Of a stretch of DNA of 64,000 nt, positions 43,701-52,600 are shown piece by piece. Source of the DNA: Orthonyx spaldingii (taxonomy: Eukaryota > Chordata > Aves > Passeriformes > Orthonychidae); contig VZTJ01005553.1 in NCBI GenBank assembly GCA_013397795.1, positions 469,458-533,457 of the forward strand. Reading direction: 5' to 3'. The notes below the pieces were generated by a model that was not told the DNA's origin, did no database searches, and was given only the letters and a program-made list of their open reading frames with translations. How positions within the stretch are numbered: the stretch's first letter is position 1; the number at the start of each line of letters is the position of its first letter. Both the position numbers and the translations under genes were made by a program.

Positions 43701-45002
43701 ACTCATGGATGGAAGGAATACACTGGGAGAGGGGTAGAGTGCCTGAAAACCCTTTGCTTCTATTACCATACAGACATTTATTATAAACTATTCAGTCACC
43801 AATTGTTTTGCAATGGTTATGTGCTAGAAATTTATGTGCATAAATTCTGCTTCTTCTGACCTGACTGCCACACCAGAACCAAGCATGTTTAACCTGCTAA
43901 AGGCCGTGTTTGGGCACAAAAGCATAAATATCCCCCTTCCATTTTACTTTTACTTTCTTAATTAAACAACCTAAATCCTACAGTCAGAAAGAAATGAGAC
44001 AAAGTTACAAATGAACAGTTCTAAATGAAGATTAGGTCCACACAAAATCTGATTTGTTCTCTGGTATTGCTTCCTTTCTCTCCAGGAATATCTAAGGGAA
44101 GGCAGTGTGGCTAAGCTCCCTTCTTGTGCACTTCACCTAAGTGCCTAAAATCATGTGGGATAATTCGCCTCCCCTTTCCTTACCTGCCATGAGGAGAAAA
44201 TTGATGCTGGGCTGAGTAAATTAGGGTTGGTGGGATGTCTGCCACCCATGTACTCATCATTGCAGACCCCACAGTCCTCTGCATCTCGCCAGTCCCAGTA
44301 GGGGATGGTGAAGTTCTCATCACCTGTTATCTTCTGGATCTGACGTTCCCACATCAGCAGAAAAGCCCGATGCCAAGGCAGAAAACCAGGGGCTTCGTGG
44401 GCAAAGTCAATGTCCCGCCACACGTTGGACCCACCTAAGAGTGTGTCTCGAGAGGCATAATAATGCATCCACACAAAGAGATCGTACACATTGATGTCTC
44501 TGAACATGGGGTTGGATCCATTGTTCATCTGAGTATACGTGCCAGTAGCAATAACATAGTCCTGGCTAGGGATGTTCTTCGCCAAGTTAAGGTAGGCAAG
44601 AAACTTGTTCTTCTCACTGGTGGTGAGCTGGAAGATGTTTCTTCTTGTTCTCACTTGCCTTTCAGTGCAGTTGAGCCCTGAGAAACCAAATTTGCACTCC
44701 CCACAGTTGAATCCCATGAAGTTGCCTTCACATCTACACGTCCGGTTGTAAAATACAGAGGGCCAGTCCTCTCTGTCATCCACTCCTGAAAAAGGGAACT
44801 GTGGTCCCAGCGGAGCCTGAGAGAGAAGGATGTTCTGGCAGGACCCTCTGTTGGAAAGCTCCCCACAAGGGGACCCATCTCCATCCCAGGGAGGACAGCA
44901 CTCCTTGCTCAGCAAACTCTGCCTGTTTGCACAGACCCTGGGGAACTGCCCAGTGCAGGGCTGAAGGATGATGAGCAGAAAACCCAGGGCAAATAGCAGC
45001 AT
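1515..45002 (-). CDS. TYR: Tyrosinase gene, five coding exons, complete
   Basis: Tyrosinase is a type I membrane, two-copper melanosomal enzyme that oxidises L-tyrosine and L-DOPA to dopaquinone, the rate-limiting step of melanin synthesis. Joining 44184-45002, 34437-34653, 24947-25094, 6638-6819 and 1515-1738 on the minus strand gives 1590 nt: 529 codons and TAG. This matches the usual vertebrate length, and the first four exon sizes match those I recall for human TYR. Copper A histidines are H180, H202 and H211; copper B histidines are H363, H367 and H390. An N-terminal signal peptide covers about residues 1-18, a Cys-rich EGF-like region about 24-112, and a membrane helix about 477-499. 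The tail carries a dileucine sorting motif (E509, L513-L514) and a C-terminal Tyr motif (Y525). Sequons N86, N111, N161, N230, N337 and N371 remain; position 290 is Ser. Every splice junction is GT-AG and no break was found, so the gene should be functional. Confidence 0.97.
3635..3842 (+). repeat. CR1 LINE fragment, 3' end
   Basis: Matches the CR1 3' region in order: a GTCAAGCACTTGAACAGGCT block, GCCCAGGGAAGG, CACCATCCCTGGAAGTGTTC, then TCTTAGAGGTCTTTTCCAAT and a degenerate ATTCTAT end. It is 5'-truncated, as most CR1 copies are, and in antisense to TYR. Confidence 0.85.
4524..4613 (-). repeat. CR1 LINE fragment, 3' end
   Basis: On the + strand it begins CAGAGTCACAGAATCGTGAA, the reverse of a CR1 tail, and continues with GGAGACCTCCAAGACCATCT and AGTCCAAC. 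Only about 90 bp remain. Confidence 0.75.
5450..5965 (-). repeat. CR1 LINE, reverse transcriptase region (left part)
   Basis: The minus strand, with frame breaks, encodes the CR1 reverse transcriptase: a decayed copy of the LDFSKAFDTVSH motif region near 5880-5930, ILGPLLFNIFIKDLD near 5690-5740, and a degenerate FADDTKLGG block near 5640-5680. This is an internal CR1 portion without its 3' tail. It continues at 6188 after an LTR insertion. Confidence 0.85.
5966..6182 (+). mobile_element. Solo LTR (217 bp) inserted in a CR1, TYR intron 4
   Basis: The element starts TGCAAAAATGG and ends CCACTACA, so it has the TG...CA termini of an LTR. It is flanked by the 5-bp duplication TCTGG (5961-5965 and 6183-6187). 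Removing it and one TCTGG restores continuous CR1 sequence, which fixes both ends. AATAAA occurs at 6042-6047 and 6117-6122, which suggests + orientation, antisense to TYR. A 5-bp duplication fits an ERVL-type element. No internal retroviral sequence remains. Confidence 0.75.
6188..6315 (-). repeat. CR1 LINE, reverse transcriptase region (right part)
   Basis: Continues the CR1 at 5450-5965 after the LTR. On the + strand it reads CTCATGAAGTCATGCTGGCT and ATAATCTTCTCCATAATGGC, both typical of the reverse complement of CR1 upstream of the AFDTVSH motif. Confidence 0.75.
6638..6819 (-). CDS. TYR: TYR exon 4
   Basis: This exon is 182 nt and encodes the end of Ser395 to Pro455 plus the first base of codon 456. 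It starts SIFERWLRRHRPMLEVYP and ends GYDYAYLQEP. The acceptor is TTCCACAG and the donor is CCAG|GTAACG. It forms the C-terminal part of the lumenal catalytic domain, with conserved NAPIGHNRENYMVPFIPLY. An open frame runs on past the donor into intron 4 (to about 6603), but the GT donor and the match to exon 5 show that splicing removes it. Confidence 0.95.
15720..15960 (-). repeat. CR1 LINE fragment, near 3' end
   Basis: On the + strand it carries reverse-CR1 blocks: AGAGCATTGTCCAAATGCTT, TTGAACTCTGTCAGCC, GGGATCCTGTTCCAGTGCCC and AACCACCCTCTGGGGGAAGA. The 3' tail itself is not recognisable, and the left edge is approximate. Confidence 0.75.
16570..16946 (+). mobile_element. Solo LTR (377 bp), TYR intron 3
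   Basis: The element starts TGTGAAGTTACAG and ends TTAATCGCCGCA, so it has TG...CA termini. It is flanked by a perfect 6-bp duplication GTTTTA (16564-16569 and 16947-16952). AATAAA at 16886-16891 is 55 bp before the 3' end, as expected of an R region in + orientation. A 6-bp duplication fits a class II (ERVK-type) provirus reduced to one LTR by recombination. It is antisense to TYR. Confidence 0.8.
20460..20600 (+). repeat. Possible ancient amniote repeat
   Basis: The words CCAGGTGCTGCACAGACCAG, AGAGCTTATAAT and GACAAGGCACAACAGAG resemble a degenerate interspersed repeat common in reptile genomes (a GTGCTGTACA...AGAGCTTACAATCT pattern). A similar start occurs at 58715. The family is not certain. 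Confidence 0.3.
22150..22290 (+). repeat. Possible MIR-like ancient SINE fragment
   Basis: Reads CCTCCCTGTTGTGTAGGCAA, then ACAGATGGGTTAGCTCAAGC, then CACAGCTTTTCAAAAGTC. The order and spacing resemble the MIR core-to-tail pattern (CCCTGTGAGGTAGG ... ACAGATGGGGAAACTGAGGC). It is very diverged and lies in intron 3 of TYR. Confidence 0.35.
23680..23790. repeat. AT-rich stretch with a short (CA)n run
   Basis: Low-complexity ATATAT/TTATTA sequence containing a CA run at 23710-23723 and TATATA after it. The open frames across it are composition artefacts. Confidence 0.8.
24947..25094 (-). CDS. TYR: TYR exon 3: copper B site
   Basis: This exon is 148 nt and encodes the end of Gly346 through most of Ser395. 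The acceptor is CTACAG and the donor is ACAG|GTAAGT. It holds all three copper B ligands: H363 and H367 in LHNALHIYMNG, and H390 in VIHHAFVD. The sequon N371-G-S is retained. Residues 356-358 read N-P-S, which is not glycosylated because of the proline; chicken reads N-I-S here as far as I recall. The exon sits between an 18.1-kb intron (intron 3) and a 9.3-kb intron (intron 2), so it is easily missed by an ORF search. Confidence 0.95.
27550..27825 (+). mobile_element. Possible LTR remnant, boundaries unsure
   Basis: Within 150 bp it has CCAATCAG (a CCAAT box), CATATAAAT (TATA-like) and AATAAAG with a T-rich stretch after it, the order found in an LTR U3-R region. No convincing target-site duplication was found; the best pair is GACTC and GACTT. 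It could also be chance. Confidence 0.25.
29133..29211 (+). repeat. CR1 LINE (outer copy), left part
   Basis: Reads TTGAGGGGATGGAGTGCACC, then ACAACATTAAGTTGGGTGG and TGATCTGCTGGAGGG, matching the CR1 reverse transcriptase stretch around the ADDTKLGG motif in + orientation. It is interrupted at about 29211 by a second CR1 and continues at about 29651. Confidence 0.7.
29212..29650 (-). repeat. CR1 LINE (inserted copy), 3' end
   Basis: On the + strand it begins AATCACAGAATCAGTTTAGT and continues with CATCCAGTCCAACTTATGAC, TCCACCATCCCCCTGGGCAG and CTCCCTCAGCTTCTCCTCAT, so it is a CR1 3' end in reverse. It is 5'-truncated near TTGCCCTTCTCTAGAC. It sits inside another CR1 and is therefore the younger of the two. 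Confidence 0.85.
29651..30417 (+). repeat. CR1 LINE (outer copy), right part with RT C-terminus
   Basis: Continues the copy at 29133. It starts near GCTGCAGAGAGATCTGAACA and GATCGATGGGCTAAGG, then encodes the CR1 reverse transcriptase C-terminal region in a frame open over 29785-30111 (AKKAKGILAWISNSVASR, LYLALVRPHLKSCVQFWAPH). The 3' UTR follows with GGCATTGGAACAGGCTG, then TTAGAGGTCTTTTCCAGTCT, and ends ATTCTGTGATTCTATGG. No intact endonuclease or full transcriptase is present. Confidence 0.85.
30418..30506 (+). repeat. Second CR1 3' tail, partial tandem copy
   Basis: About 90 bp beginning GTTTAATGATAGACATGACA and ending TCTAAATGATTCTATGATTCT repeat the last 90 bp of the CR1 just before it (about 30333-30417). 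It is either a tandem duplication of the tail or a second, very short CR1 insertion. Confidence 0.7.
33138..33605 (-). repeat. CR1 LINE fragment, 3' end
   Basis: On the + strand it begins AGAATCACAGAATGGTTAAA and TTGGAAGGGACCTTAAAGAT, continues through CAGGGATGGGGCATCCACAG, ATTGCCCCTTATCCTCTCAC and CAGGCTGAACAACCCCAGCT, and fades after CCTCCTGACCATCTTC. About 470 bp of CR1 3' end, 5'-truncated, and in the same strand sense as TYR. Confidence 0.9.
34437..34653 (-). CDS. TYR: TYR exon 2
   Basis: This exon encodes residues 274-345 plus the first base of the Gly346 codon. It starts VICTRSEEYNS and ends SFRNTLE. The acceptor is TATACAG and the donor is G|GTAACA; the length of 217 nt matches vertebrate exon 2. 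It forms the linker between the two copper sites, with conserved RTPRLPSS and LTQYESGSMDK. The sequon N337-Y-S is present. Codon 290 (34603-34605) is AGT for Ser, where human and, from memory, chicken have Asn in N-x-T. The rest of the exon is well conserved, so this is not decay. Confidence 0.95.
34795..34890. repeat. AT-rich low-complexity sequence with a short direct repeat
   Basis: TATA/ATTA-rich, with the word ATAAGATGGTTA twice about 45 bp apart. It lies about 150-240 bp upstream of TYR exon 2 in the transcript direction. Confidence 0.7.
40891..40978 (-). repeat. CR1 LINE fragment, extreme 3' end
   Basis: On the + strand it reads AGAATCATAGAACAGTTTTG, then GTTGGAAGGGATCTTTAAAG and CTAGTCCAACACCCCTGCCA. 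Only about 88 bp remain, close to the CR1 consensus, so it is probably not very old. Confidence 0.85.
41710..41746. repeat. T-rich tandem run
   Basis: Blocks of eight or more T separated by single A, read directly. In the TYR transcript this is an A-rich stretch of intron 1. Confidence 0.8.
44184..45002 (-). CDS. TYR: TYR exon 1: signal peptide, EGF-like region, copper A site
   Basis: This exon encodes residues 1-273. I start at the ATG at 45002, whose reading begins MLLFALGFLL and which gives exactly 819 nt, the exon 1 length I recall for human. Another in-frame ATG lies 24 nt upstream at 45026. It would add eight residues (MLSCCSVI) and cannot be excluded. A hydrophobic signal sequence is followed by the mature start near QFPRVC, then a Cys-rich segment (about residues 24-112). 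The copper A histidines are H180 (in WMHYYASRD), H202 (in FAHEAP) and H211 (in PWHRAF). Sequons are N86-R-T, N111-C-T, N161-G-S and N230-F-T. The exon ends at SSWQ followed by donor GTAAGG, between codons (phase 0). Confidence 0.96.
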
Positions 45003-45038
45003 AATGACAGAGCAGCAGGAGAGCATCAGAGTTATGCT

Positions 45039-45047
45039 TCAGTGCAT
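45039..45047 (-). other. Minimal upstream ORF in the probable TYR 5' UTR
   Basis: An ATG at 45047 is followed by one codon and TGA (ATG CAC TGA), 37 nt before the annotated TYR start codon. If transcription starts near 45150, this two-codon frame is in the leader. The longer in-frame TYR ATG at 45026 follows it. Any effect on translation is inference. Confidence 0.35.
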
Positions 45048-45217
45048 GGAGTGTTCTCTCTGACCCCTCCAAAGTCCTGTGTGTGAAAGGAATTCCTCCC
45101 CTCCACCAGGAATGCTTCACTGCTGACTTCTGCTACAGCGCACCCTTCAAAGTCCTTCCCCATTCCTACCCGAGATGCATTTACACACAAAATACACTTC
45201 AGGGTTAATCACATTAT

Positions 45218-45223
45218 CACATG
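45218..45223 (-). promoter_or_regulatory. Candidate proximal M-box (MITF E-box) of the TYR promoter
   Basis: CATGTG on the minus strand, in the context GAACATGTGATAA, lies 216 bp before the start codon. MITF activates vertebrate TYR through a CATGTG M-box about 100 bp before the transcription start, so both position and strand fit. The 5' flank (AA rather than GT) is weaker than the best M-box. No clear TATA box was found between it and the start codon. Confidence 0.45.
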
Positions 45224-46247
45224 TTCTAGGTGAAAGCCAACTGACTTTCCCCCCACTCCCTACAAGTTTCAAAATACAGGCGTTTATTATAAACTTTCGT
45301 CTTCTGTCTAGCACATGATTGCTTTCCCCTGGCAATTGGAGAGGAAGTAAAATTAAAGTTTGGACACAGAAGCAATTGTAAGTTCTTAGAATTCCTAGTT
45401 TGGTTATAATCTTCAGAGTAAATGGCTGGTTAAAACAAAGACCCGGAAGAATCTGATCAGTTAAATAAGAAGAACAGTGAACCTAAAAATGAGAAAATAA
45501 AGAATTTGTGAGCAATCTTTAACAGGAAGCAAAATTTAAATGTGGTGAGATTAAGTGTGAACATAGGGCAGAACTGGAACAAATGATTGGCTTGGCATTT
45601 TTACATTCCAGTGTAAACTGCCTTTTTTGGATTAGCAGATGGCAAAGGGAAGAGAGAGAAGTAATATACTTTTCATAAGAATATCATTTTTGTTCTCCTA
45701 GAATTGATAGCGTTTTCACAGTTGATGACACACAGAAATCTGCACGACAGTCTTATCCACAGTTTTGTGGGGAACACAGACAATCTGCCAATAGATTTTC
45801 AGAGAGCACTTTGAGCAGCTGGCTCTGGATCAGGAAAAAAACTACTGACTCCTGTTTTTCTCCCATCAAGCAGTTTGCAAACAACATATCTGTGTTCTTT
45901 ACTCAATATGTTACTGGGCAGCCTCCAGACCACCCACCTCTTTCTTCTTGTACATTAGCCTGAGCAGAACTGACAGAGCTGCATGAGCAGATTTAAAAGT
46001 TAGACATTCTTTGAAGTTGCCCCTTGTAAGAGGGCAACTGTTGTTTTACTGCTGGGCAAATCACACATGAATTATCCATTATTTTCTTCAGCTACTACTG
46101 CTATTAGTACGACTGCTTTTCTTGGGTTTATTTCTTACTAAAAGCTTTGTGAATTATTTCCTTATGCTCAGGGAGGGCAGGAACAACATATAGGCAAATG
46201 AAGTGAGAACTTTGCTGGGAAACGATGCCTTTGCTGGGATCAGGAGG

Positions 46248-46260
46248 TCATCACATGACC
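46248..46260 (-). promoter_or_regulatory. Candidate distal M-box 1.25 kb upstream of TYR
   Basis: The minus strand reads GGTCATGTGATGA around 46248-46260. Its core TCATGTGA is the preferred MITF/TFE octamer and it closely matches the M-box GTCATGTGCT of known TYR promoters. Human TYR has a distal element of this kind about 1.8 kb upstream. The role is inferred from motif and position only. Confidence 0.4.
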
Positions 46261-46513
46261 ATGCTGAGGAGCACGAGGAGCTTTAATCCTGTTGGTTTCT
46301 ACGCCTCAGGTATTCCAGGGGATTATCCCCAAGTCCTGCTTCCAGGGAGCCTGTGATGGGGGAGCCTGGAACAAGAAGGGTAAAGGGAAAGAATTTGCTT
46401 TTTCAAAAAATATTTCTAACCATAGTCTGATGTTTACTATTTTTTGGCTGATTCCCCTGGTTTCCATGTTAGGCTTGTAAAACAGATTCTATCATAAAAA
46501 ATGTTACTTGTTT

Positions 46514-46604
46514 GATTTATTTTATTTTACTTTTTATTTTATTTTATTTTATTTTATTTTATTTTATTTTATTTTATTTTATTTTATTTTATTTTATTTT
46601 ATTT
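46514..46604. repeat. (ATTTT)n microsatellite, about 17 copies
   Basis: A near-perfect pentanucleotide tandem array about 1.5 kb upstream of the TYR start codon and 260 bp beyond the candidate distal M-box. The open frames across it, encoding repeats of Phe, Ile, Leu and Tyr, are artefacts of the array. Confidence 0.95.
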
Positions 46605-49600
46605 GTACCTGGCTGTTTGCGAAACCTTACCATTTCTTTTACTGTTTCTCCCATGGACGTTACTTCAAAAATACTATACATGAGGAGAGACCCATCTCTG
46701 AGGATAACAATATATATATTTTTAAATTTTCACTGAAAAGCTACAGGAATTGGGAGAAACTTGAGGTAGAACCTCAAAGTGAACCAGAAAAGCCCTCAAA
46801 TATATGTTTATGCAGACAATCATACACACAAATACATTCAATATCCTGTTTTAATATTCAAATGAGATTTTATGTTCTATGTTACAAAATAAGGGTCTGA
46901 GCCTTGAGAGTTGTCATATGATGAGTTTCCAAAGCAGCTGGTTAACCATGGAATTCCCTGTGAAACTGTACAAATGAGAAGCTTTGAATTAGGAATGTGA
47001 CTCAGGAGCAGCACATGCCCCTCTTGCTTTATAGAGATGTCAATAGTTACTAGAAGAAAAACTCCCAGGGTAGTGAGAAGTCTTCCTGAAGCACACCTGC
47101 TGGCTTTCTTGCAGCATTAGGATCAGGTTTTCATCACTATGCTGCAGTGCTAAACCAAACTTCACATAGACACGGCCTGTGGCTTTCTGATGTAGTTATG
47201 GACAAAGACAAGGAACATTCCAAGTGAAAAACAACAGCATTGAATGGGGGTTCACATTACCTCATAAAATTAATTGTTTGTTTCCTCAGAGCTGAGTGGG
47301 CTGATCTTCAAAATATCGTGTCTTCCCTTTGTAAAATGTCATGGAAATTTCCATTCTGGGCTGCTAATACTGAAGCAATCAAAGTTTCAAGTAATATTAG
47401 TGAGTTTTTAAAAATTCTGGTAGCTGGATGTCACCATGAAGGAAGTATCCCTCAGTATTGCTTGTTAATACTTTTTAGGAACTCTGTGGAGATTTTAGGC
47501 CTAGTTGGCTATATTGAGTGGGGAAAAAAAGAAATTTGGGAAAGGAAAATAGAGAATAATTTTGATTGTGGTTATTTGAAAAGTCAAGCATATAACTGTG
47601 GAGAAACAAGGCTGGATAGACAAAGTTGATGCTGTTCAATTACCAGTGGAGATAAGAATTCTCTAGAGATAAAGAGAAAAAAATATGGTTATTTGAAATG
47701 GATAAGTTCAAGGACCACTTGACAATTAGAGAACACTGACAAATAGAAGGACAGATAGTCTATTAACCAGCCAGGAAATCCAGTCTGATAAACCAGTAGG
47801 CTCAGATTGTGTGAACCAGTGAATGTTACCAGATCAATGCTTTTATTATGTGGCTATGTTATTTTTTATCTGATACTGGGATACCTAGATACAGACTTAA
47901 TGCATCAGAAAAGAGGCATTCAGACTGGTGTGAAAGCACAGGCCAAATATTACAAGCAACTTCTAGGAGCAAGAAAAATGTCATTGATTTGCAGTCCAAA
48001 GCAAGGGAGAAGAGATACTGTTGCAATCAGAGCAATGAAAGTATGAAAAATATAGCAAAAGGCAAAAGGCAATTTTTCCCTGTTATAGACTGAAGATAGC
48101 AAGCAGCGGAAAAGTAGTTACCAATCTGTCAATCTACGGTCTGCACAAAACTTGCCTTATACCTGTCAGTCTTGATGACAGGACAGCATCTAAGGAGGCT
48201 GCTGAACCTGTATTTCTACAGTTTTGTTACACTCCACTTACACTTACCTCTGCTTTCAGATCTTTGTTGAAAGGCAGCCTGACTTCTGGCTTTTGGGAGC
48301 ATGCTGGGCAGAGTGAAAGTTTTGGTAAGTGGGTCTGAATGCTTTCCTGTCAGCTTTCGGGGGGAAAGTGTCATACAGTTTCTTAGTACTATGTGACTCA
48401 TACCTCTGGCCTTGATAGCAGGCCGGAGCCCAGCTTTAACTAGGTGGATAATAGTGTGCTGCTTCATGAAATCCCTGTCTCTTCTAAGAGCTTGAAAGTG
48501 CAGAAGGCTTTTCAACAACCTACAAGGAAATTATTCATGTTTTTCTTGAGTTAACATTCTGATATTTTTCAAGGGAAACTTGTCTGCTGAGGGATCAGAT
48601 AAGCACTCTACCCTATGCAAAACTAGTGGTGGAAACAATTAAAGGAGAGGCAAGACCAGCCTTTGCTCTGTTGGAGCTCTTCTGGACTGACTCCCCCATA
48701 TAGCAAAGATACAACCTCTGCCATCATGACAAGTTCCCCACAGTTGTGTCTCAACCAGGTGCAGAGTTTTACTCTTGCAGTTAAAAGCCTTTGCTCTTCC
48801 TCCTCCTTTCCAGTGTCCTCTGATTCCAGTGATGCCTCTGCAAGTTGACTGGGAGAGGCTTCCTCCTGGGCTGCCCACAGTGCTGGACTCATCTTCAGAA
48901 CCAGCTGTATCTAATAAGTGCCTCTAGGTGCTTCTCACAGATTTGTTCTGCTCCATTTATGCAACTCTGCAGAGAAACAGAAAAATAATAAAAACTACTA
49001 GCAGCTGTGTGTTGGTTTTCTGTGTGTGCACACTTTGGAAAACAGATAATCAAACAGTGTATTAAAAACCATGAGAGTGACAGTAACACAGAGCAGGTCT
49101 TAGCAGCTCCTGCTGGTAAGGCGAACACAACTGTGCAGTGTCAGAAAACTATATTTGGAAAAGGAATGAGAGAATCAATTGGGACAGGTACAGGTATGTA
49201 AATCAGCTGAGACCCTTGGAGGCTGAGGTCACCTCATATAACCTCTTCTGAACCAAGAGCAGCTGGGCTTCCATTAAACCTAGCTTTTACTTATAAGTAG
49301 AAAGGGGACTTGTACATCAAATAGGCAGTTCGAATGCATATTTTTCTCTGAAATTCAATCACACGTTATTTCATTCTTGAATTGATCCTCTCAACACACT
49401 GAAAAGTCCTTCAAATACTCAAAGGTGGTGAGGAGAATACTACAGTTTTTCTAAAGTGTATCTGAGAGATTTGCTGAGGTAAATAAAAATTTTGTAGATG
49501 GCAAAAGAACCTGAATTTTACACACCTACAGAATATCTTTTAAAATGAAAAAAAAAAACCAACCTCACAAAAATGTGATTAAATGTCGCCAGTTCTAGTG

Positions 49601-52600
49601 GAAAGAAAACATGTACAGAAGAAATTAATATCTTATGCTGCTTTCAGATTCTCCTTTGAATATTATCCTTACCTGCAGTAACCTGTACCTCATTTGGGTT
49701 TGAAAAGAAGTTTAGATGGCTAGGCTTCCAGATACCTCAGAGAACCCCTTAAACTTCGTGATTGTTACTGGTAGGGGATTCTTAAAGTCTGCAGTTTTTG
49801 CTTTACCGGAACTCTCCTTATCTTGGTAACTCTGGTAGAAGAAGCAAATCAGATAAAACCATGCTGACAGACTACAATATACAACACACAGACATCTTCC
49901 ATGTGATACAATGAGAGAAGCAAAGTTGTGGAAAGCAGATGTTCCCTAATTCTCAGATTGCTACCTGCATATCTGCATATTATTATAAGATTTGCAAGCA
50001 GGGGAATGTGTTGGAATGGGCAGGAAGGAGGTGACCCACAAACCCAATGGGTCCACAGCAAGATGATGTGTGTCCTCCTTCTACTTCCCCCACTCTACAG
50101 AGGGGAAATCACATGGTCCTTCAGTCGCAGATCAGTGCAGGGAGAAAATGCAGATAACAAAGAAGACAACTATAATAGCTCCACTCATGTTTCTATTAAT
50201 TTAAACCTCTCTACAGCTATGAAAGATAAGGGGAAAAGACATACATTGTTTAGAATTCAAAAAATCTTATTAATCTTCCATAACTGTCTGACAGTACTCA
50301 AAGGCCCAGCTGCATGAAAGACTCAAATGTAATATGGTGTCTGATTTCCCTCCCTTGCCTTCCAAATAACGACTGTACTGAAGAATCAAATCATACTGAA
50401 TTTTGCATTCTCTGTAGAAGTTCACTAATTATTCCACGCTTAAATAAATATATAAATAAGACCTTGACATTCTATTTCACTTCAATGCAAACAGTGGATA
50501 GGAAACTCTATTACTCAGACTGCAAACTCTCTGAATAAAGAACAAAATGTCTTGGTAAGATATTAGGCATCTGGAAAAATGGGGAAAGAAAAGTTCTTGC
50601 AATGTAAAATTAATGTGATAATAGCTTACAATTTTGAGTAGCAAAGAGGAGGTGAATTACGAGAGATTTTTCTCATTGTCCTTCTTAATTTTTGCCATTA
50701 TGACACAGCATGTTTGAAACCAGAAAAAAGAGATTTTTTTTTTCTTCCTAGAAGTCATAGTTCAGCTGTTATGTCCATTGTAGTTGAAAATTTTGATGAA
50801 TTCCAAAACTGGCCAGACAAATTCAGGAAAGAATAAGCCACAGAATCATAGAACATGAATGCACCATCTCTGGCTCCTGAAATCTCTGAACCCTAAATTC
50901 CTTGAGGAAGGGAGATCACTCCAGGCAAATGTACAGGCTTGTTGTACTCTCAGATCCATAGTGCATCTGCCAAGGGCCATTGAGGGGGCAGGGTAATGGA
51001 CAACAGGATCCTTTATTTTGATAATTCCTATGACAAAAGTGGATTAAATATTGCCCAGTTGCAGCCAGTGGTGTCTTCAGTAGAGATGTCACCAAGCATC
51101 TGGTCTCTACTGCACAACAGTGCAAATAATACCTCCTTGATATTTGACAGCAAGATTCTCAGAGTAGTTAGAAAGCAAAAGACACAAAGATCTGGAATTT
51201 ATTTTACATATTTAAAAGAACAGGTCTGCTTTCAACTTTTCAGAAGAAAAAGCAAAGAGCTGGAACAGAAAAAAACCTAACAATTTTGTGGGTAACAACG
51301 CAGATTTTGTTGAGGTTATTCACACAAATACTGTAAACATTATTTGTGCACCATTTATAGGTTTTGGGAGGCTTAAAGTACCTTGAAAAACATTTGAATG
51401 AAATGAATTGCCGAATGTGTTCCTGGAATTCCTTTCTTTTCCCCAGGCCAGGGAAAAAAGCTGTAGAATATACTAGAAATAAATAGTTTAGAAAGCAGTG
51501 ATGCATCTGTTTTGCAGGGTACTAAGGCATTAAACAAGACAAATTAAAAACTTTAAGAAGAAATATGTCTAATATTTCTGACATAACTGTAAAAGTTTCT
51601 TGTGACTTAAATGGCTAAATGAATCTTAAATTGTCCTTGGCCATATGAGATGGACTTGGCCTAAGCAATTTTATCATTCCAGTCTTTTAGTTAAAGTATG
51701 GTTTCAACAAAAAAGCCCAAGTCCCATAAAAATTTTGAAAGTCTTGAGTGGTAAGGCTAATTTCAGAAACTGTGTGAAACACAGTTCTGAGCACTGTGAT
51801 TCGGCAGATCACTTGGGAGGTTGGAGAAGCAAAGATTTCTGAGTGAGTTTTCAAAGGAAACTTTGTATCATGCTTTCCATTTTTATAAAAACACATAAAA
51901 ATACTGAAAGCCCTCATACTTAAGCCAGAATCTTTTGTCACCCATTTGTTCATCTTCAGACATAACAGACACAACATGCTTATCTCCCTACAAGGAATAT
52001 TTATCTACGTTATAAATTAAAGGATTCTGTTTTGTGTGTGTGTGCTCACACTGATGCAAAGTTGGGCTTTTGCACACCATGGATTTGGACTCACACACCA
52101 ACAGTAAACTGCTATGCTTTTCAAATAAATTCTTTGTCAGGCACATAAAAGGTTTTGCTGGAAGCTTTGTGCAGCTTAGTGAATTTTAGGGTGATCTACC
52201 ATTAACTACTGCCAAATTTATTTTGAACTTGATCTTCCACTCACAGAAAACAAAGCCACATTTACTGTTATGTTAGGTAAAATGCGTTTAAACACGTGGA
52301 AACTGCAGGGCAATATTGTGCATCCTGATAGCACATGCCTACCAGCATGACCAAAGATCTCTTCACCACTAAGGAGTGATAAATACAGAATGAGAGAAGG
52401 ACTGAAAGTGAGTCATAGTGTGAAAACTATTGCCAACATACATATGGTTAATCTTAATTGCCCCATACACCAAAAATAAGAAGACACCAATGAAGAGAAG
52501 GGACTTCACTCCCTTTTGTATGGATGCTTTCTTGAGGAGTCTGAATTTTTTTCAGTATTTTGTTATTATTTTGCACATGGTGATTAAAAGGAAACACTGC

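Larger units (their letters stand above)
34654..44183 (-). other. TYR intron 1 (9.5 kb)
   Basis: Donor GTAAGG at 44183 and acceptor TATACAG ending at 34654. Recognised contents are AT-rich sequence at 34795-34890, a short CR1 tail at 40891-40978 and a T-rich run near 41710. Elsewhere I see no repeat family and no exon. Intron 1 is noticeably poorer in repeats than intron 2. Confidence 0.9.

Noticed and set aside
46508..46900. Open frames rich in Phe, Ile, Leu and Tyr resembling a membrane protein
   Set aside because: The composition comes from the ATTTT array read as codons.
47240..47629. 129-codon open frame in the TYR 5' flank
   Set aside because: No recognisable domain or homologue, and lysine/asparagine-rich content typical of AT-rich noncoding DNA.
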